Assembly (NCBI GenBank): GCA_025331445.1
Contig: JAIWNE010000014.1
Location: forward strand, 248,001 to 312,000
Source: Blakeslea trispora
Taxonomy: Eukaryota > Mucoromycota > Mucoromycetes > Mucorales > Choanephoraceae
Reading direction: 5' to 3'
DNA length: 64,000 nt
Under the pieces are notes generated by a model. It was not told the DNA's origin. It was given only the letters and a program-made list of their open reading frames with translations, and ran no database searches. This document shows positions 11,054 through 22,817 of this stretch, one piece after another. A program made the position numbers and the translations under genes. Numbering within the stretch: position 1 is the first letter of the stretch; each line of letters begins with the position of its first letter.

Positions 11054-12142
11054 ATGCCTCCTAGAAAACAACAAAAAATAAATAGTGGAGCCGCTTCCGA
11101 GAATGTCAAGCGTGGCGAGAATCTAAAAGATTCTGTTTTTTGGGGTATTTATTGGCTTAGAAAAGCAAACCTTTCTATGCAAAAGATTGCAGACGTTGTT
11201 GAACTCAGTAAGGCAACTGTGTAGACTGTATTGAAACTTGTCGACCAAACTGGTTTACCTATTGGTCGAGCTAGTCCTGGAGGGCCCTAAAAGTTGGGTG
11301 AAAGGGATACAAGAAGTCTTGAATTGATTGGGAGACGCAATTCGTTTGCCTCTTATATCCAAATTAATATGGAGGCAAAGGTAAGTGGAATTGACATTCA
11401 CCGAGATACTTTGATCAAGTATTTGAAGGATTTAAGCTTTGGTTCCTACTTTGCGGCACACAAGCCAAGGCTGTTAGAGGAAAACAGATTGAAAAGGCTT
11501 CGTTGGGCTAAAGAGAGGGCTAACTGGACAAAGGATGACTAGAGACGTGTAGTTCAATCGGATGAATCACGATTCACTGTCGAAGGCTACCGTGGAGGAG
11601 CTAGAGTGATTCACAAGGCCGGGGAGAGATACCGTGCTGATCATGTTGTCTCTACAACAAAGTGGGGAAGAGGCAGTGTCATGATTTGGGGCTGTTTTTG
11701 GGCAGGTGGTTTTGGTTCTTTGGTCTTTGTTGATGGCTCTGTAGATCAGGATGACTACATCATCATTTTGGCTAAAAAATTTATGCCATGGCTCATTGAT
11801 TTGAACCAGAAGGAGGACACAGACTTCATATTGCAAGAAGACGGCGCCACCTGCCACACAGGTAAGTATGCGACGTGGTGAAAAGACTCCCATCAGATCA
11901 ACCGCTTCGACTTCTGGCCTCCACAAAGCCCTGATCTCAACCCAATCGAGCATCTGTGGAGCTCTCTCGATAAGCTCATCGAAAAGAAGAGGTTTGATAT
12001 TAGTAATGTTGATCAGCTGAAGGCTGCTTTAGAAAAAAGTTGGGGTGAGATCAGCCCTGAGCTTGCAGAACGCTTAGTTGGCAGTATGTACGATCGCTGC
12101 AAGGTAGTCATAGAAGCCAATGGCGGCCTGACAAGATATTAA
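11054..12142 (+). pseudogene. Tc1/mariner transposase with four in-frame stops
   Basis: One continuous 363-codon frame from ATG 11054 to TAA 12140-12142 has no indel but is interrupted by stops at 11222-11224 (TAG), 11288-11290 (TAA), 11540-11542 (TAG) and 11879-11881 (TGA). The N-terminus has the HTH (MQKIADVVELSKATV). The catalytic DD34E elements remain: SDESRF, ILQEDGATCHTG and PPQSPDLNPIEHLW. All four stops can be explained by one C-to-T or G-to-A change (for example CAG to TAG, CGA to TGA, TGG to TAG). The element is therefore dead by point mutation rather than by deletion. Terminal repeats were not clearly seen. Confidence 0.93.
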
Positions 12143-12995
12143 AAGTAATTTTCTTTTTACATTTTCTGAAATGCCATGAGTTGAACTACATTTTGTTCAT
12201 TTTTGAGAGTATGAGGTCCACTTCAGAGTTTCCAATGTTTATTACAACACATGCCATGTTCATCGGTTGTTCAAATATTTAAAAATCGCATGTAGAAATG
12301 TCTTGGTAGTATAGATGCGTTTTTTGAAAAAGACAAGTACCACAATTCGGATACTAATACACCCTCCCTGTCTTTACAACTCAGCAGTTAGCAGCCTTTC
12401 CCAGTTTCTTTACTCATTATTAAGAGCATTTTATTGTAGGTACTGTCGGGACTTTCCGTACGCACGTACCTCTATCTGTGTCTCAAGAGTGAATCTGGGT
12501 GGATAAATAAATTGAGATGAATGTATTTTTTTTACTAGCGTTTATCTTTTTAATGTTCATTCACATGCTCCCTGCTTAAAAAAAAAGGAAAAAGAAAATT
12601 AAAAGTCAATTCGAGAGAAAAAAAAAGAGAAAAAGCTTGGTCTATATCTCTCTCTCTCTCTCTCTCTCTTGCTCAGCATATGGGAAATCAGAGCCTGCAG
12701 AGTAACTGTTATTCATATTAGACAGAAAGGAAAGCTTTTTATTTATTCATTTGAAATGGCAAGGTATATGTGTATTAAGAGAGGGTAGAAAGAGAGAATG
12801 AATTTCTGTAATTAAAGAAAGAAATATACAAAGGATACATGTTTTGAGTAAATATTAGATAAGCAATTATGCAAAAAAAAAAGAAAAGCAATAAAAAAAA
12901 AAGGGGGAAAGGGGGCTATACAGAGATTAGATGTTAATGACAATATAAAAGAAAGTGTGTATATGATTAGTTAGCATGAAGAAGTAGTATAACCA
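12143..12995. other. Intergenic with TC microsatellite
   Basis: 3' flank of the Tc1 remnant followed by the 3' flank of the minus-strand G-alpha gene. A (TC)n run lies at about 12646-12669 and several A-rich tracts at 12870-12905. No gene was recognised. Confidence 0.6.
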
Positions 12996-14611
12996 TTACA
13001 ACATGCCGGAATCTCGAAGAGCATTTTGCAATAAAGTCTCTCGTACTGCTGCAAATACAAACCGAATCTATAGGTTACATAAGAATTAAAATAATAATAA
13101 TTGAGTTAGATGCCCTAACTTACATTGGATGTATCAGTGGCTTGTGTAAGACTAGAGAAGAAAGATGATCATTTAAAAGGCTATACATGTACATACATTC
13201 TATCATCACTTACTGTGGGTAAATATTAAGCTTGTTTCGGTTGCATTGTAAGAACCGCCAGAGAATATATTTGGCTGCTTTATTGGCATCATCACCGCCT
13301 CCATAATCAGGAAAATATCTCTCCAACGGTGATCCTGATATCTTGGCTTTAAATATGTCGACCTTGTTTAAGAAAAGCATGATTGAAGAATGAACAAACC
13401 ATCGGCTGTTGACAACTGATTCAAACAATGCTAAACTTTCCATCATACGATTCTAATCATAACAAACAAGAGCAACATCAGCTACAGCCTCAATGACAAA
13501 ATCAAATCTATTTACCTGACTTGATTCTTCCAACAAGACTTGATCGTATTCACTAAGTGCCACACAAAATATAATGGAAGTTACCGATTCAAAGCAGTGA
13601 ATCCATTTCTTTCGCTCTGATCGTTGTCCTCCAACATCAAACATGCTTTGTGAAATAAGAAATGAGTTTTCAATATGAATAGTGTGCACATAGCTTGCAT
13701 GACTTACTGTATCATCAAGCTTCCTAATTGGAATTCAATTTCAGTAATACCAGTTGTCTTGAGTCTTGCCCGCAAAACATCTTGTTCATCTGGCAGGTAA
13801 CTCGCTTGACCGATACGATCAATTGAGTCAAAGAAACTACAGAGAATACATGGTCAATATATTATTTAGCCTGACTACGTGCGCTAACTTACTAGGCTGC
13901 AGAATCCATGATGTAGTACTTTTTCTCGACATTATCAATGCTGCTTCTCACAGAAGGGTCTTTCCATAATAGTTTGATGAATGCTACAACTTCAGGGCTC
14001 AATTGACTTTTTGGATTTCCAGACAATCGATAGGCTAATATGCGCTCAATGTAATCCTTATGAAAAAGAAAAAAGAGAGAGTAAGTTTTGAGGGATTAGG
14101 CTGGTTTTCTTTTTCTTTTTTTTTTTTTTTGCTAAATATCGAAGCCTACATTCAACTGAGGTGTTTGAAATGATAGTCCAGAATCAACAAACGACTGAAC
14201 AATTGTTTGTGCTGACTCGACGACGTTTCTGTAAACAGTTGTGCGCCAAGTGAAAAGCTCCTCTTGGGAATAGCCATTCAAGTTGATGATCTTCATCTGC
14301 TTTAGTATAGTTGACTTTCCAGATTCACCACTTCCTAGATCACACAAAAGTAGTTTTGAGTTAGCAACTAGTATTGTTACTCTAAGCCAAGTTGTTACTA
14401 TGACTGCTAGTGCTAGTGCAAGAAAAAAGGAGAGAGAGGGGGGGGGTAGAGGGAGGTAAAAGGGTCAATAACAGACAAAATAGTTGTTACCTAACAATAA
14501 AATCTTGCATTCTTTTTCTCGGCTATTCCGTTCTTTTTCAATAAGCTTATCAATCTCATTACTGCGCTGATATTCTTGGTTGTCTTCCTCTGTAGAGTGA
14601 CATAAGCCCAT
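12996..14611 (-). CDS. Heterotrimeric G-protein alpha subunit
   Basis: Eight exons: 14611-14491, 14334-14150, 14056-13893, 13836-13708, 13645-13516, 13452-13214, 13151-13124, 13067-12996, stop TAA at 12996-12998. All introns have GT-AG ends and keep phase. The product binds and hydrolyses GTP and relays receptor signals at the inner plasma membrane. Visible motifs are the N-terminal MGLCHS (Gly2 myristoylation, Cys4 possible palmitoylation), P-loop [11 protein letters not shown], switch [12 protein letters not shown], switch [21 protein letters not shown] for guanine specificity and the TQATDTSN box. Helical-domain residues [18 protein letters not shown] are of the fungal type. The C-terminus is LRDSGML, without the Cys four from the end that marks pertussis-sensitive Gi-like subunits. 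The 28-nt exon 7 is typical of introns crowding this family. It is one of probably many G-alpha paralogues; the fungal subgroup is not assigned. Confidence 0.97.
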
Positions 14612-14777
14612 TCTTCTTTCTGGGATTAACTGTATGTGTTAAAAAAATGTATATTTCTTTTTGACGATAGATATAGTGTCTGTTGCCTCTGTATTCTCTT
14701 TTTCTCTTTTTCTCTTTTTACTGCTGAATATAATATAAATAAAAAAACAGAGTGAAATAAACAATGGTTGTATGAAA

Positions 14778-14831
<54 letters not shown>

Positions 14832-15476
14832 ATATCTGTTTTTTTTTTATTATTCTGATGTTACATTCGGTGATTTAAAAGAAAAAGAAAGTTTGCTTAC
14901 ACTTTTCTCTCTCGCTTTCTTTTTTTTAAATAGAGGCAATATGAAACTACTCTGCTTATAGCTTCATGATTCAATCATCCACTTGATTTTGATGATTTCT
15001 TAGTGCTAAATAACTCATCGTTTTATTGCCTGTAGGATAATAAGAAAACATAAATTTATTTTAAGTTTTTTTTTTGAACCCTTCAATTCACCTTTGAATT
15101 ACATTGCCCGATCAACTAAGCTTTATTTTATAAATCATCTATTTTGCTGTGGCTCTGTTTCTTTCTGTTGAACATCTGTTTAGACAATAAAAAGGCTGGC
15201 ACGTGATAAATAATGATTCAGCGGAATGAATCCAAAAGAATAGTTATTCTATTAAAACTTTCGTTTGACTTAAAAATAGCAAGAAAACAAAAAAAGGTTA
15301 CCCAAACCAAGCACATTTCTTGATAATTTATTCTCTTTTACAAAAACAAAAAAAGCAGCATGAAACCAATTTAAGAAAAAAAAGTCAGAATCATTCCTTA
15401 AAGCTGAGTGTTTAACAAGACATAAAAAGCAGGATTCGTTCATCTTTTGGAGTTAAAACAAGTCGGATCTAGCTAG
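14612..15476. other. Upstream region of G-alpha gene, no other gene seen
   Basis: AT-rich with the poly(A) tract noted separately and several T8-T10 runs. Presumed promoter of the minus-strand G-alpha gene. No coding frame was recognised. Confidence 0.5.
14785..14829. repeat. 45-nt poly(A) tract
   Basis: An uninterrupted run of 45 A lies about 175 bp upstream of the G-alpha start codon (poly-T relative to that gene). Such runs can exclude nucleosomes at promoters; the length may be unreliable in an assembly. Confidence 0.9.
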
Positions 15477-16391
15477 CTAATGTACTGTTTGAGAAGTGAT
15501 TGCACACATATTAAATGGTATCATTAGCGGCAGAATGGAAGGGAAAATCATTCTAACGAAATATTTCATATGTCTTCTGTGACACTTGAATTGCGGCTTT
15601 ACAACATGATATAACTTTTCACAAGGGGCGCTATAGCGGCCGAAGAAAACAAATGAACTGCACTTGCCATTCCCTTCTTTCTTGCTTAAAAGAAGCCCAT
15701 AAAAATGGATCAAGCCATTGATGATATTATCTGAGCCTCGGCATCTATAGTTTCTATAAAAAAAAAAAAAGAAAGGTGATAGCTGATGTCTCTTTTTATT
15801 ATGTCAATTCGATCTTTTGGGAATCCGAACATTTTCAAAAAAGTCGAGCTCCGATTATTTTTTCCGAAAACGATGACTACTGCTTGAATAATTAAACGTC
15901 TTTCTTTGTTACTGATTCTAAAGAAAGAAAGAAAAAAAAAAGATGGCAGTTTGTGACTCGGATCAAAGATGAGAATGCAATGGAGTTTTTGAGTATGCTC
16001 AATCTGTCTCTTTGCGCTCATCAATCGTTGCCATCTTCTTTTAAAGTCAAGGTAAAGATTCAATTTCTTTCCTCCATTTATGATCAATCCCATAACCCTT
16101 GGTGTTCTATATTTTGCTTTGTAATATTCCAAAAGAGGAGACTCGTCAATTGAATGCTTTTCTTAAAAAGATGCTACAAAGCAACAGACTTACCTTGTAT
16201 GGACAATCTGTGTAACAGTCAATCAAAAAAACGACAATAACAATAAACGGTAAGCTCCCATTTTCGGCATTGTCTTGCTGTTTAAAAACCCAAGAGGCGT
16301 TGTCAAGCTCAACTGGGACTTTCATGGGCAGAGAACAATGGATACAGCAAGACAAAAACAGATAAAAAAACTTGGCTTAAGTAGCTCATCC
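15477..16391 (-). CDS. Hypothetical multi-fragment minus-strand gene (weak)
   Basis: Several minus-strand frames in sequence look weakly coding. One segment ends at CYTDCPYK (donor GTAAGT near 16196). A second continues in phase as HSIDESPLLEYYKAKYRTPR and then NLYLDFKRRWQRLMSAKRQI. Others contain IQAVVIVFGKNN (about 15860) and GKCSSFVFFGRYSAP (about 15640). The intron between the first two would be only ~37 nt, and I cannot connect the later pieces with good splice sites. It may be a decayed gene, possibly transposon-derived. No family was recognised. Confidence 0.22.
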
Positions 16392-17263
16392 ATTTTGATT
16401 TTACAAATATAACCAGTTAGTACATTCGTTATATCGGGCGGAATGAACAATGACAGCAGAAAAGTGATATCACTATTGACGTTCTATACACCATAAAAAA
16501 AAAGACTTAATATAAAAATTTAAAAAAAAAAAAGAGCCATTGCATTCACTTTATTGTTGATTATGTCAGAGCATATAAAGTCTTTGTCTGCGATAATTCT
16601 ACAACTTAATTTTACTCACTTTGAGGCAAAGGCTCGATCAGACATTGCTACTGAAAATGGCTCAGGCGTTTGTCGTGTGGAACGCTTCTATGCACCAATA
16701 ATAATTTATGTCAGATACTGCACTCCAAGAGAAAAAAAAAAAGCCTACCAAGACTTGATTACCTACAGTAAAAAAGAAGAGAATAAGATGCTTTTATATC
16801 AATAAAAAGAGAGAAAAACACAGCCTAATTTTTGACATATAAACAGCTATATAGCATGCATCTGTATTTGTTTTGTTCCTGTAGTTGATCTTCTTGTATA
16901 GTTCATATTGTCAGTAATGCTCATGATTTAGATGACTGTAAGAAAAGACATTGTAAAAGCAGACGAAACTGAGACTTGATTTGATACTCTTGTCAGTAAA
17001 TCTCACTGGCTTAATGCCTCTCAAATATACCAAAATCGCTTCTTGTACCTTTAGTACACTAACCACAAAGTAGAGTGCTGATGATACCTATAAATTAGTA
17101 AAAAACCTTTAAAAACAATGTAGCTCCTAAATGGAAAAAAAAACACGAATAGCTATCATTGAGCATCTTGACGTAACTTATAATGAGTTCACATAGATCT
17201 TTAAACGCACACATCAAAACCAACATATTTTTTCCTCTTTCTATCTGTTTGTTTGTTTTTTAC
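16392..17263. other. Intergenic, nothing recognised
   Basis: AT-rich stretch with A-runs. An 83-codon plus-strand ORF (16554-16805) has no recognisable motif and is not called. The right part is the 3' flank of YIP1. Confidence 0.5.
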
Positions 17264-18090
17264 TTAAAATAATGTCATCAAAGCAAAACAAGCATAAAAA
17301 AGACCAACAGGATAGGCTACCAAGAAGCGTTGCTCATTTAAGTGCAATACGCTAGAGAACATGCCTGAACTAGAATAGGTACACCAAAGGATACTGACAA
17401 CAGTAAGAGCAGTACCAATGATATTGTCCAATTTCACCACCACACTAAACCCACTTAGCATCACCATAGGTAACAGACAATAACCCAAAACACTAGCTGT
17501 TCTTGACCAATCAATACCATTTTCAGACATCAAATTCAAAATAAGATAGATGCTGACAACACCCATCACGCCAACACCGTAAATATAACCAAAATGAGCT
17601 TTTCTCGATAGAAGCAAAAATGTACCAAACAAGAAGATGAACAAAAGAGGTCCTGCTAAATCGGTATCGTCCATAATGGTATCAGGCACTGTCTTAAAAG
17701 GATTCAAAACAGCAAGACTCTGTAGACAGATAGGATGAGTGATATGCGGATTCGTGTATATTTATATGTTGTCTCTCTCTCTACCTTTGTCTTAATATGA
17801 CCAAAATTAAGTCCAAGTTCTTCTAACAATGGTGGTTCATCTGCAAATCCACCTGTGCCAAACGCGCTCCAGAACGAGCCAGGAGAACCGGCTGTATAGT
17901 CATAGTTGTTTGAGCGCATATCGCCTGCAGGAGGACTGCTATAATAGTTTGTGTTGCTGTATTGATCACCATAACTCGATGTATAAAACTGTAAACCATC
18001 TGTGCCTGCTGCATTAGCTTGTTGTCCATAGTATTGACCGTTGTTTTGGTTCTCAAAGAGAACAGAGTGTACGGGTTGACCTGACGCCAT
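17264..18090 (-). CDS. YIP1: YIP1 family Golgi membrane protein
   Basis: Two exons, 18090-17785 and 17719-17264, joined in phase 0 through an intron with donor GTAGAG and acceptor CTACAG, giving 253 residues. The start is ATG 18088-18090 (MASGQPVHSV). The N-terminal ~95 residues are Gln/Asn/Tyr/Ser-rich and cytosolic. Then comes the family signature PPLLEELGLNFGHIKTKSLA followed by VLNPF and five hydrophobic helices (for example GPLLFIFLFGTFLLL and VLGYCLLPMVMLSG). YIP1 proteins bind Ypt/Rab GTPases and act in ER-to-Golgi vesicle formation. Length and layout match YIP1/YIPF5. No break was seen. Confidence 0.93.
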
Positions 18091-19481
18091 ATTGTTGTGG
18101 TTGTTCTTGTTTAACTTTTCTACAAACAGGGAACAAAAGTGAATTAAAGAGAGGTTCAAGAAAATCAAGTAAAAGTTGATTTTCTTTGCGCACGGTATTT
18201 TAATTTTTGCGCACTTTGTGTGTGTGTGTATGGTAAGAAAGTAGTTTATGCACCCAATAGTTTGCATCATAGATTTGTAAGATAGATGAGTTTCGAGACA
18301 TAGTGTTTTATCGAGTTGGCACGGCTTAAAGCAGTCTTTTCTCTTACTGTCAAGTAACCTACCTATCTTTAGCTTTAACCAAAAGCAACTCGAATAAATT
18401 CAATAAAGTAAAGTGCAAAGATAAGTAGAGAAAAGAGTAGCGTAGATCTAGACTTATGCAATATCAAGTCTACAATGCTTTTCTTATTTTTATGCTTAGG
18501 TTTTTTTTTTTTGAAAGTTCAACTTTCGCAGGCTTGGTTTTATCGGACATATCAAAGTTATGCACAAGTTCTGTCACAATATGTTTACTTGTTTGCCTTG
18601 TATTCCTACCCCTTTGATCATTCTTTTCTTCTTGTTAGTGGTTGCACCTTCAAATGATAGTTGCAACATTAAGAAAAAAAGAATTTGATAGAATCAACAG
18701 GTGACACAGTTGGGAAAGACATCTAGGACAAAATTCTCGAGTTCATAAAAAACAACACACCCAAGACAGCCTATTTTCATATTGGAATAGGTATTATTGT
18801 TGCCATAAAAACTAAGGCAACAACCAAAACTGGTCATACTGTTTATTAAATCAACAAAAGCATATGCATCTATAATGCCAGCAAGTATCCCTTTCTGAAC
18901 GAGACAATAGAGCCCTCTTTCTCTTTTTGAACTATTGTCTTGAACAAAACGGAGAAAGAAAGCCATCAGTTCAAATTAAATAATAAAGTCAGTGCAACAA
19001 CAAATGTTCTATACAATGAGATGACTCAGTCTCATAACTTGTTTTATGCTTTTTTTTTAGAGTCCAACCAATGTCAATATTGCACTTAATTAAATCACCG
19101 AGTTTCTCATCCTATGACTCAAGCAAACTACTATGCGAATGCTCACCATCAAATGATTTTGCTCCAAAGTAGTTAGTTATTTTCAAGTGACAATTTATAA
19201 TACGAAGAAAAGAGGATGGCACAGCTTAAACAGTTCAGAAGTGTATTTTCCACTCAAGTAGCTTGGTGGGTTCTATTCAAACTCCGGGACACCCGCCTTT
19301 CTGCGGTCTTGTCGCCGAGCAACAGTCACATTTGCTAGAAAATGATTGGTAAGACTGCTGCGCCTTTAGTAAAAGAAGTTTTTTTTTTTGTGATCAATCA
19401 AAAATTTTGATCCTATAAAAAGGTTTTTCTTGCTTTTTCTTTTTCTTATTCTATATATTTTCTCTATTTCTGATTTAAATA
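18091..19481. other. Divergent intergenic region YIP1 / TIF6
   Basis: About 1.4 kb between divergent starts. At 19281-19340 lies a GC-rich patch with a hairpin (GACA..CCGC-loop-GCGG..TGTC) followed by CAACAGTCACA. It stands out against AT-rich flanks and may be a small structured RNA or a strong promoter element. A minus-strand ORF at 18694-18966 has no recognisable domain. Confidence 0.45.
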
Positions 19482-20361
19482 ATGGCTGTTCGTAAGTTAG
19501 CTTTGTGCTTTTGTCTTTAAGGAGAAGACGTTTGGAGATTAACATTCTTTGTTTTTTAGGTGCTCAGTTCGAAAACAGTAACGAAATTGGTGTCTTTTCT
19601 CGTTTGACCAACAGTTATTGTTTGGTTGCCTTGGGCGGCTCTGAAAACTTTTATAGGTAAGCAACTTATTTGTACAGAAGAGAATTTGAGGATAGAGGGA
19701 AACTTACAAAGACATGGCTTTTGATGATAGTGTCTTTGAAGGTGAATTGGGTGATGTTATTCCTGTTGTTCACACTTCTATTGCCGGCACTCGTATCGTT
19801 GGCCGTTTGACTGCCGGTAACAAGAACGGTTTGCTTGTTCCTAGCACTACCACAGATCAAGAACTCCAACACTTGCGCAATTCACTTCCTGACAATATTG
19901 CTGTTCAACGTGTTGAAGAGCGTTTATCTGCCTTGGGTAATGTGATTGCCTGTAACGATTATGTCGCTCTTGTCCACCCCGACATCGATCGTGAAACAGA
20001 AGAGATTATTGCTGATACATTACAAGTCGAAGTTTTCCGTCAAACCGTTGCTGATAACGTGCTTGTTGGATCTTTCTGTGCTTTATCTAACCAAGGTGGT
20101 CTTGTTCACCCTCGTACTTCTGTTCAAGATCAAGATGAACTGTCTTCTCTTTTGCAAATTCCCTTGGTTGCTGGTACAGTTAACCGTGGTTCTGATGTGA
20201 TTGGTGCTGGTTGTGTTGTTAATGACTGGTGTGCTTTTGCTGGTATGGATACTACCTCCACTGAGTTGAGTGTTATGGAATCTATCTTCAAGTTACAAGA
20301 TGCCCAACCTACAGCCATTGTCAACCAATTAAGAGATACTTTGGTCGATACTTACTCATAA
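19482..20361 (+). CDS. TIF6: Eukaryotic translation initiation factor 6 / 60S assembly factor
   Basis: Three exons: 19482-19491 (only ATGGCTGTTC), 19560-19656 and 19731-20361, with GTAAGT and GTAAGC donors and in-phase joins giving [20 protein letters not shown] and [14 protein letters not shown]. The protein is 245 residues, the usual length. TIF6 binds the nascent 60S subunit, prevents premature joining with 40S and is needed in nucleolar 60S biogenesis. Family marks visible are [54 protein letters not shown] and [16 protein letters not shown], the repeated pentein-fold units. An ATG at 19714 lies inside intron 2 and is not the start. Codon use is rich in GTT, TTG and CGT, suggesting high expression, in line with its role. 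Confidence 0.98.
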
Positions 20362-22334
20362 ATCATTCGTACAATTTATTTTTCTCATTTTTATGCATTT
20401 GCACCCAAACACTCTTTGCCATTATCACCACCGTTTTTTTTTCACCATCTAATCCTTATAAAAATTGTATTATATTTTTTTTATCTATTTTTTTTTATGT
20501 ATACAAACCATAGAATTATTTAAATCTTACGCCTATTTCTTTTTGCTTTTGTGTAAACATCACTGACTAGTTACACAATAAAAACTATTTGATTTATGGG
20601 CAGATTTGTATCTCTCTTATGCTCTCATGTTCGAATTAGTGAAAAGGTGACAACATCATTATTTGGAACAGGTCAACTGTGTTGCTTCAAAGTAAACTTT
20701 CTAGTTTTTATTACTAAACATGAGGACTGTGTTTAGGCTTTTGAAGTCGCCTAAGTTTAAGCACATAGTTCTCTTGTGAGAAAAGAAATAATAAAGTTTG
20801 GCCTTATGATTGAGAGACCTTAGAAAGTACGGGTTTCAAGTGAAAATGATACTATAGCCGCTTCTGTTTATTCTCATATCGCCTCAAAGGATTCACTAGT
20901 TTAGTCATGACGATGTTGTGTAGTCGAAATCATTCAGACTGGACTGAGAGAAAGAGATGGCAAGCATGTCTATACACGTTTGCAAAACAGTTCAACCTTC
21001 GTTTTGAATAGGCAGTTAGAATGAGAGGGCTTGTTGGCTAAGAAGAGTAAGGCTACCATGTGGACGGATACAACTATCTGTAAAAGCAAATAATAAAAAA
21101 GCAAGCTGGAAGTGGCAGAAAAGAAGATCAACATCTTTGGGTAAATAGTTCAAAGACTTTGTTTTACAATAGGTTTAAAGTATCTTGGCCATTTGTATAG
21201 ACTGGATCATGTTGATACCTTCTGTTATAGCTTAAGCTTTGATGACTTTGGCCGCTTCGTTTCTTTTCGCTGAAGAATTTCTGGTTTTTGTATCAATCAA
21301 GACGGTTTCGGTTCATGTATTCAATGTAGTGGTCGCCAACAAGACGCTCAGTTCTATTCCCTGTAAAAACCAATGACAGTTTGAGTATTGCTTATTTTGC
21401 ATGCAACATTGCTTCTTGTTAATGAAGATTTGAAAGAGTTCAATAGGGAAAGAGACTGAGGAAGAGGTTTTGTTGGACAAAGGGGTTGTGAGAGGTTTGG
21501 ATGAGAGGGAGCAAGCGACACCGGTTGGAGCATTCGATCCTGTTGGTCAGTCAAGACTACTTTACAGAAGAGCTATATCTTTAATCCAGTTCAAGACGTT
21601 CGTGCGTCAATGACGGGTTTCTTCACATTGCTGCTAATGGACTTTATGGGCAACGATAAGCTTACATTCAATAAAAGCTAGGATTCCTTGAAGAACCAGC
21701 TCTTCTTGAAGTATCTGTTCAAACCTAGACTAGTCAAGTTGTTTATTTTGAAAAAGTACCAACTTGGTTTTAAGTGGTTTTTTTTATGTATAAAGAGAGC
21801 GACCTTCTTTTTAAAACAAGGTACAACAGATTGAAGAATGATTCATGGACTGAGAGGATCGTTTTAAGCACTTACTAGGGGGAAAGAGTTCAATTTGAGG
21901 TACTTGACATGACAGTTTAAATAAATAAATGTTAATCATATTAAAGTGTTGACAACTCAGAGAGCTGTGAAGATGACAACCTTGGCAAGTGAGTGTAGCA
22001 TTCATTTGTAAAGATCCAAAAGATTTTTTTTTTAACAACTCTATAATTTTATTCTATAAGTTGACTATGTGAATGACGCTATCAATCTTCTAAGCATAGG
22101 CAAGTTTGTTACCAAATTCAGGTGTTCAACACTTTAATTTGCTTATCTTTCTACAAACACTTATATTTTAAAGCTAATTTTGTTGATATGAAAAGATACT
22201 CGTGTTCAAAGCACATTTAAATCGTTACAATAAGACAAGCACTTAATTAAACCTTTTAATGAGACATTGATAAATTCTTTTAACTTTTCTTTTATTAGAA
22301 TAAATAAATAGATAAAAAAACTAAACACATTTAC
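20362..22334. other. Non-coding stretch, nothing recognised
   Basis: About 2 kb with only small ORFs lacking domain signals. Possible downstream part of the minus-strand snoRNA host transcript, whose last intron acceptor I place at 22335. No tRNA or rRNA signature was seen. Confidence 0.4.
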
Positions 22335-22389
22335 CTAATTGAAAAAGAAAATCAGTATAAGTTATACGAGAGTAACTAATTCTTTTTTT

Positions 22390-22487
22390 CCTTTCTTTTT
22401 TCAGAGTATATAGCTAGGAGCCGTTTTCATCAAGGATATTTATGAAGACCGTCGTGATATAAGGTATCATCATTCAAAAAGAAAAGG
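22390..22487 (-). ncRNA. snR73: C/D box snoRNA, yeast snR73-like (25S Cm2959 guide)
   Basis: Box C TGATGA at 22467-22472, a C'-like TTGATGA around 22427-22433 and box D CTGA at 22401-22404, with pyrimidine/purine terminal stems (CCTTTTCTTTTT against AAAAAAGAAAGG). The guide is complementary over 12 nt to AGACCGTCGTGA of 25S rRNA (plus-strand 22446-22457), the segment 5' of the sarcin-ricin loop that contains C2959 in yeast. The D' box is degenerate; five positions from it would address the second C of ACC. The guide upstream of box D has no target that I know. Confidence 0.78.
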
Positions 22488-22626
22488 AAAAAAAGAATTA
22501 TTTTGATGTTTACCTTATAGAAAACCTCCGGGAAGACATGTCCTTCTAAGTGCAAGCCAAATATAGAAAGAGTAGCTAAGGAATGAATTAGCATTTGCAT
22601 TCATGAAACATGAGGCCAAAATCCAA

Positions 22627-22716
22627 CAAGATCCATATATCAGAAAGGAAAAACTCTTCATGAAATCAGACATATGCTTGTCTTTTGTTTTTGTTGATCA
22701 TCAATTAGAGATCTTG
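22627..22716 (-). ncRNA. snR74: C/D box snoRNA, yeast snR74-like (18S Am28 guide)
   Basis: The terminal stem CAAGATC/GATCTTG pairs 22710-22716 with 22627-22633. Box C TGATGA is at 22698-22703, D' CTGA at 22666-22669 and box D CTGA at 22640-22643. The guide before D' is complementary over 13 nt to CATATGCTTGTCT near the 5' end of 18S rRNA (plus-strand 22671-22683). The fifth nucleotide upstream of D' pairs with A28, the yeast snR74 methylation site. It is a complete, canonical 90-nt C/D snoRNA inside an intron. Confidence 0.9.
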
Positions 22717-22817
22717 TGAATGGACCTTTCAGAGAGAAAAAATTACCTTCACTAAAAAGAAAAAAGATGTGAGTCAGTGAACCTTTTAAATTATAATATT
22801 CAGTTAATTCTTTTTCC

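Noticed and set aside
12190..12240. Right terminal repeat of the Tc1 remnant
   Set aside because: The flank (reverse complement CTCTGAAGTGGACCTCATAC) looks like a Tc1 end, but only a poor partial match exists upstream near 10852, so I do not define element borders.
16554..16805. 83-codon plus-strand ORF
   Set aside because: No recognisable motif, no splice context, low-complexity Lys-rich end; likely chance.
18694..18966. 90-codon minus-strand ORF between YIP1 and TIF6
   Set aside because: No domain signal and no supporting exon structure.
19714..19730. ATG at 19714 as TIF6 start
   Set aside because: It lies in intron 2; the conserved N-terminus [20 protein letters not shown] is restored by splicing from ATG 19482.
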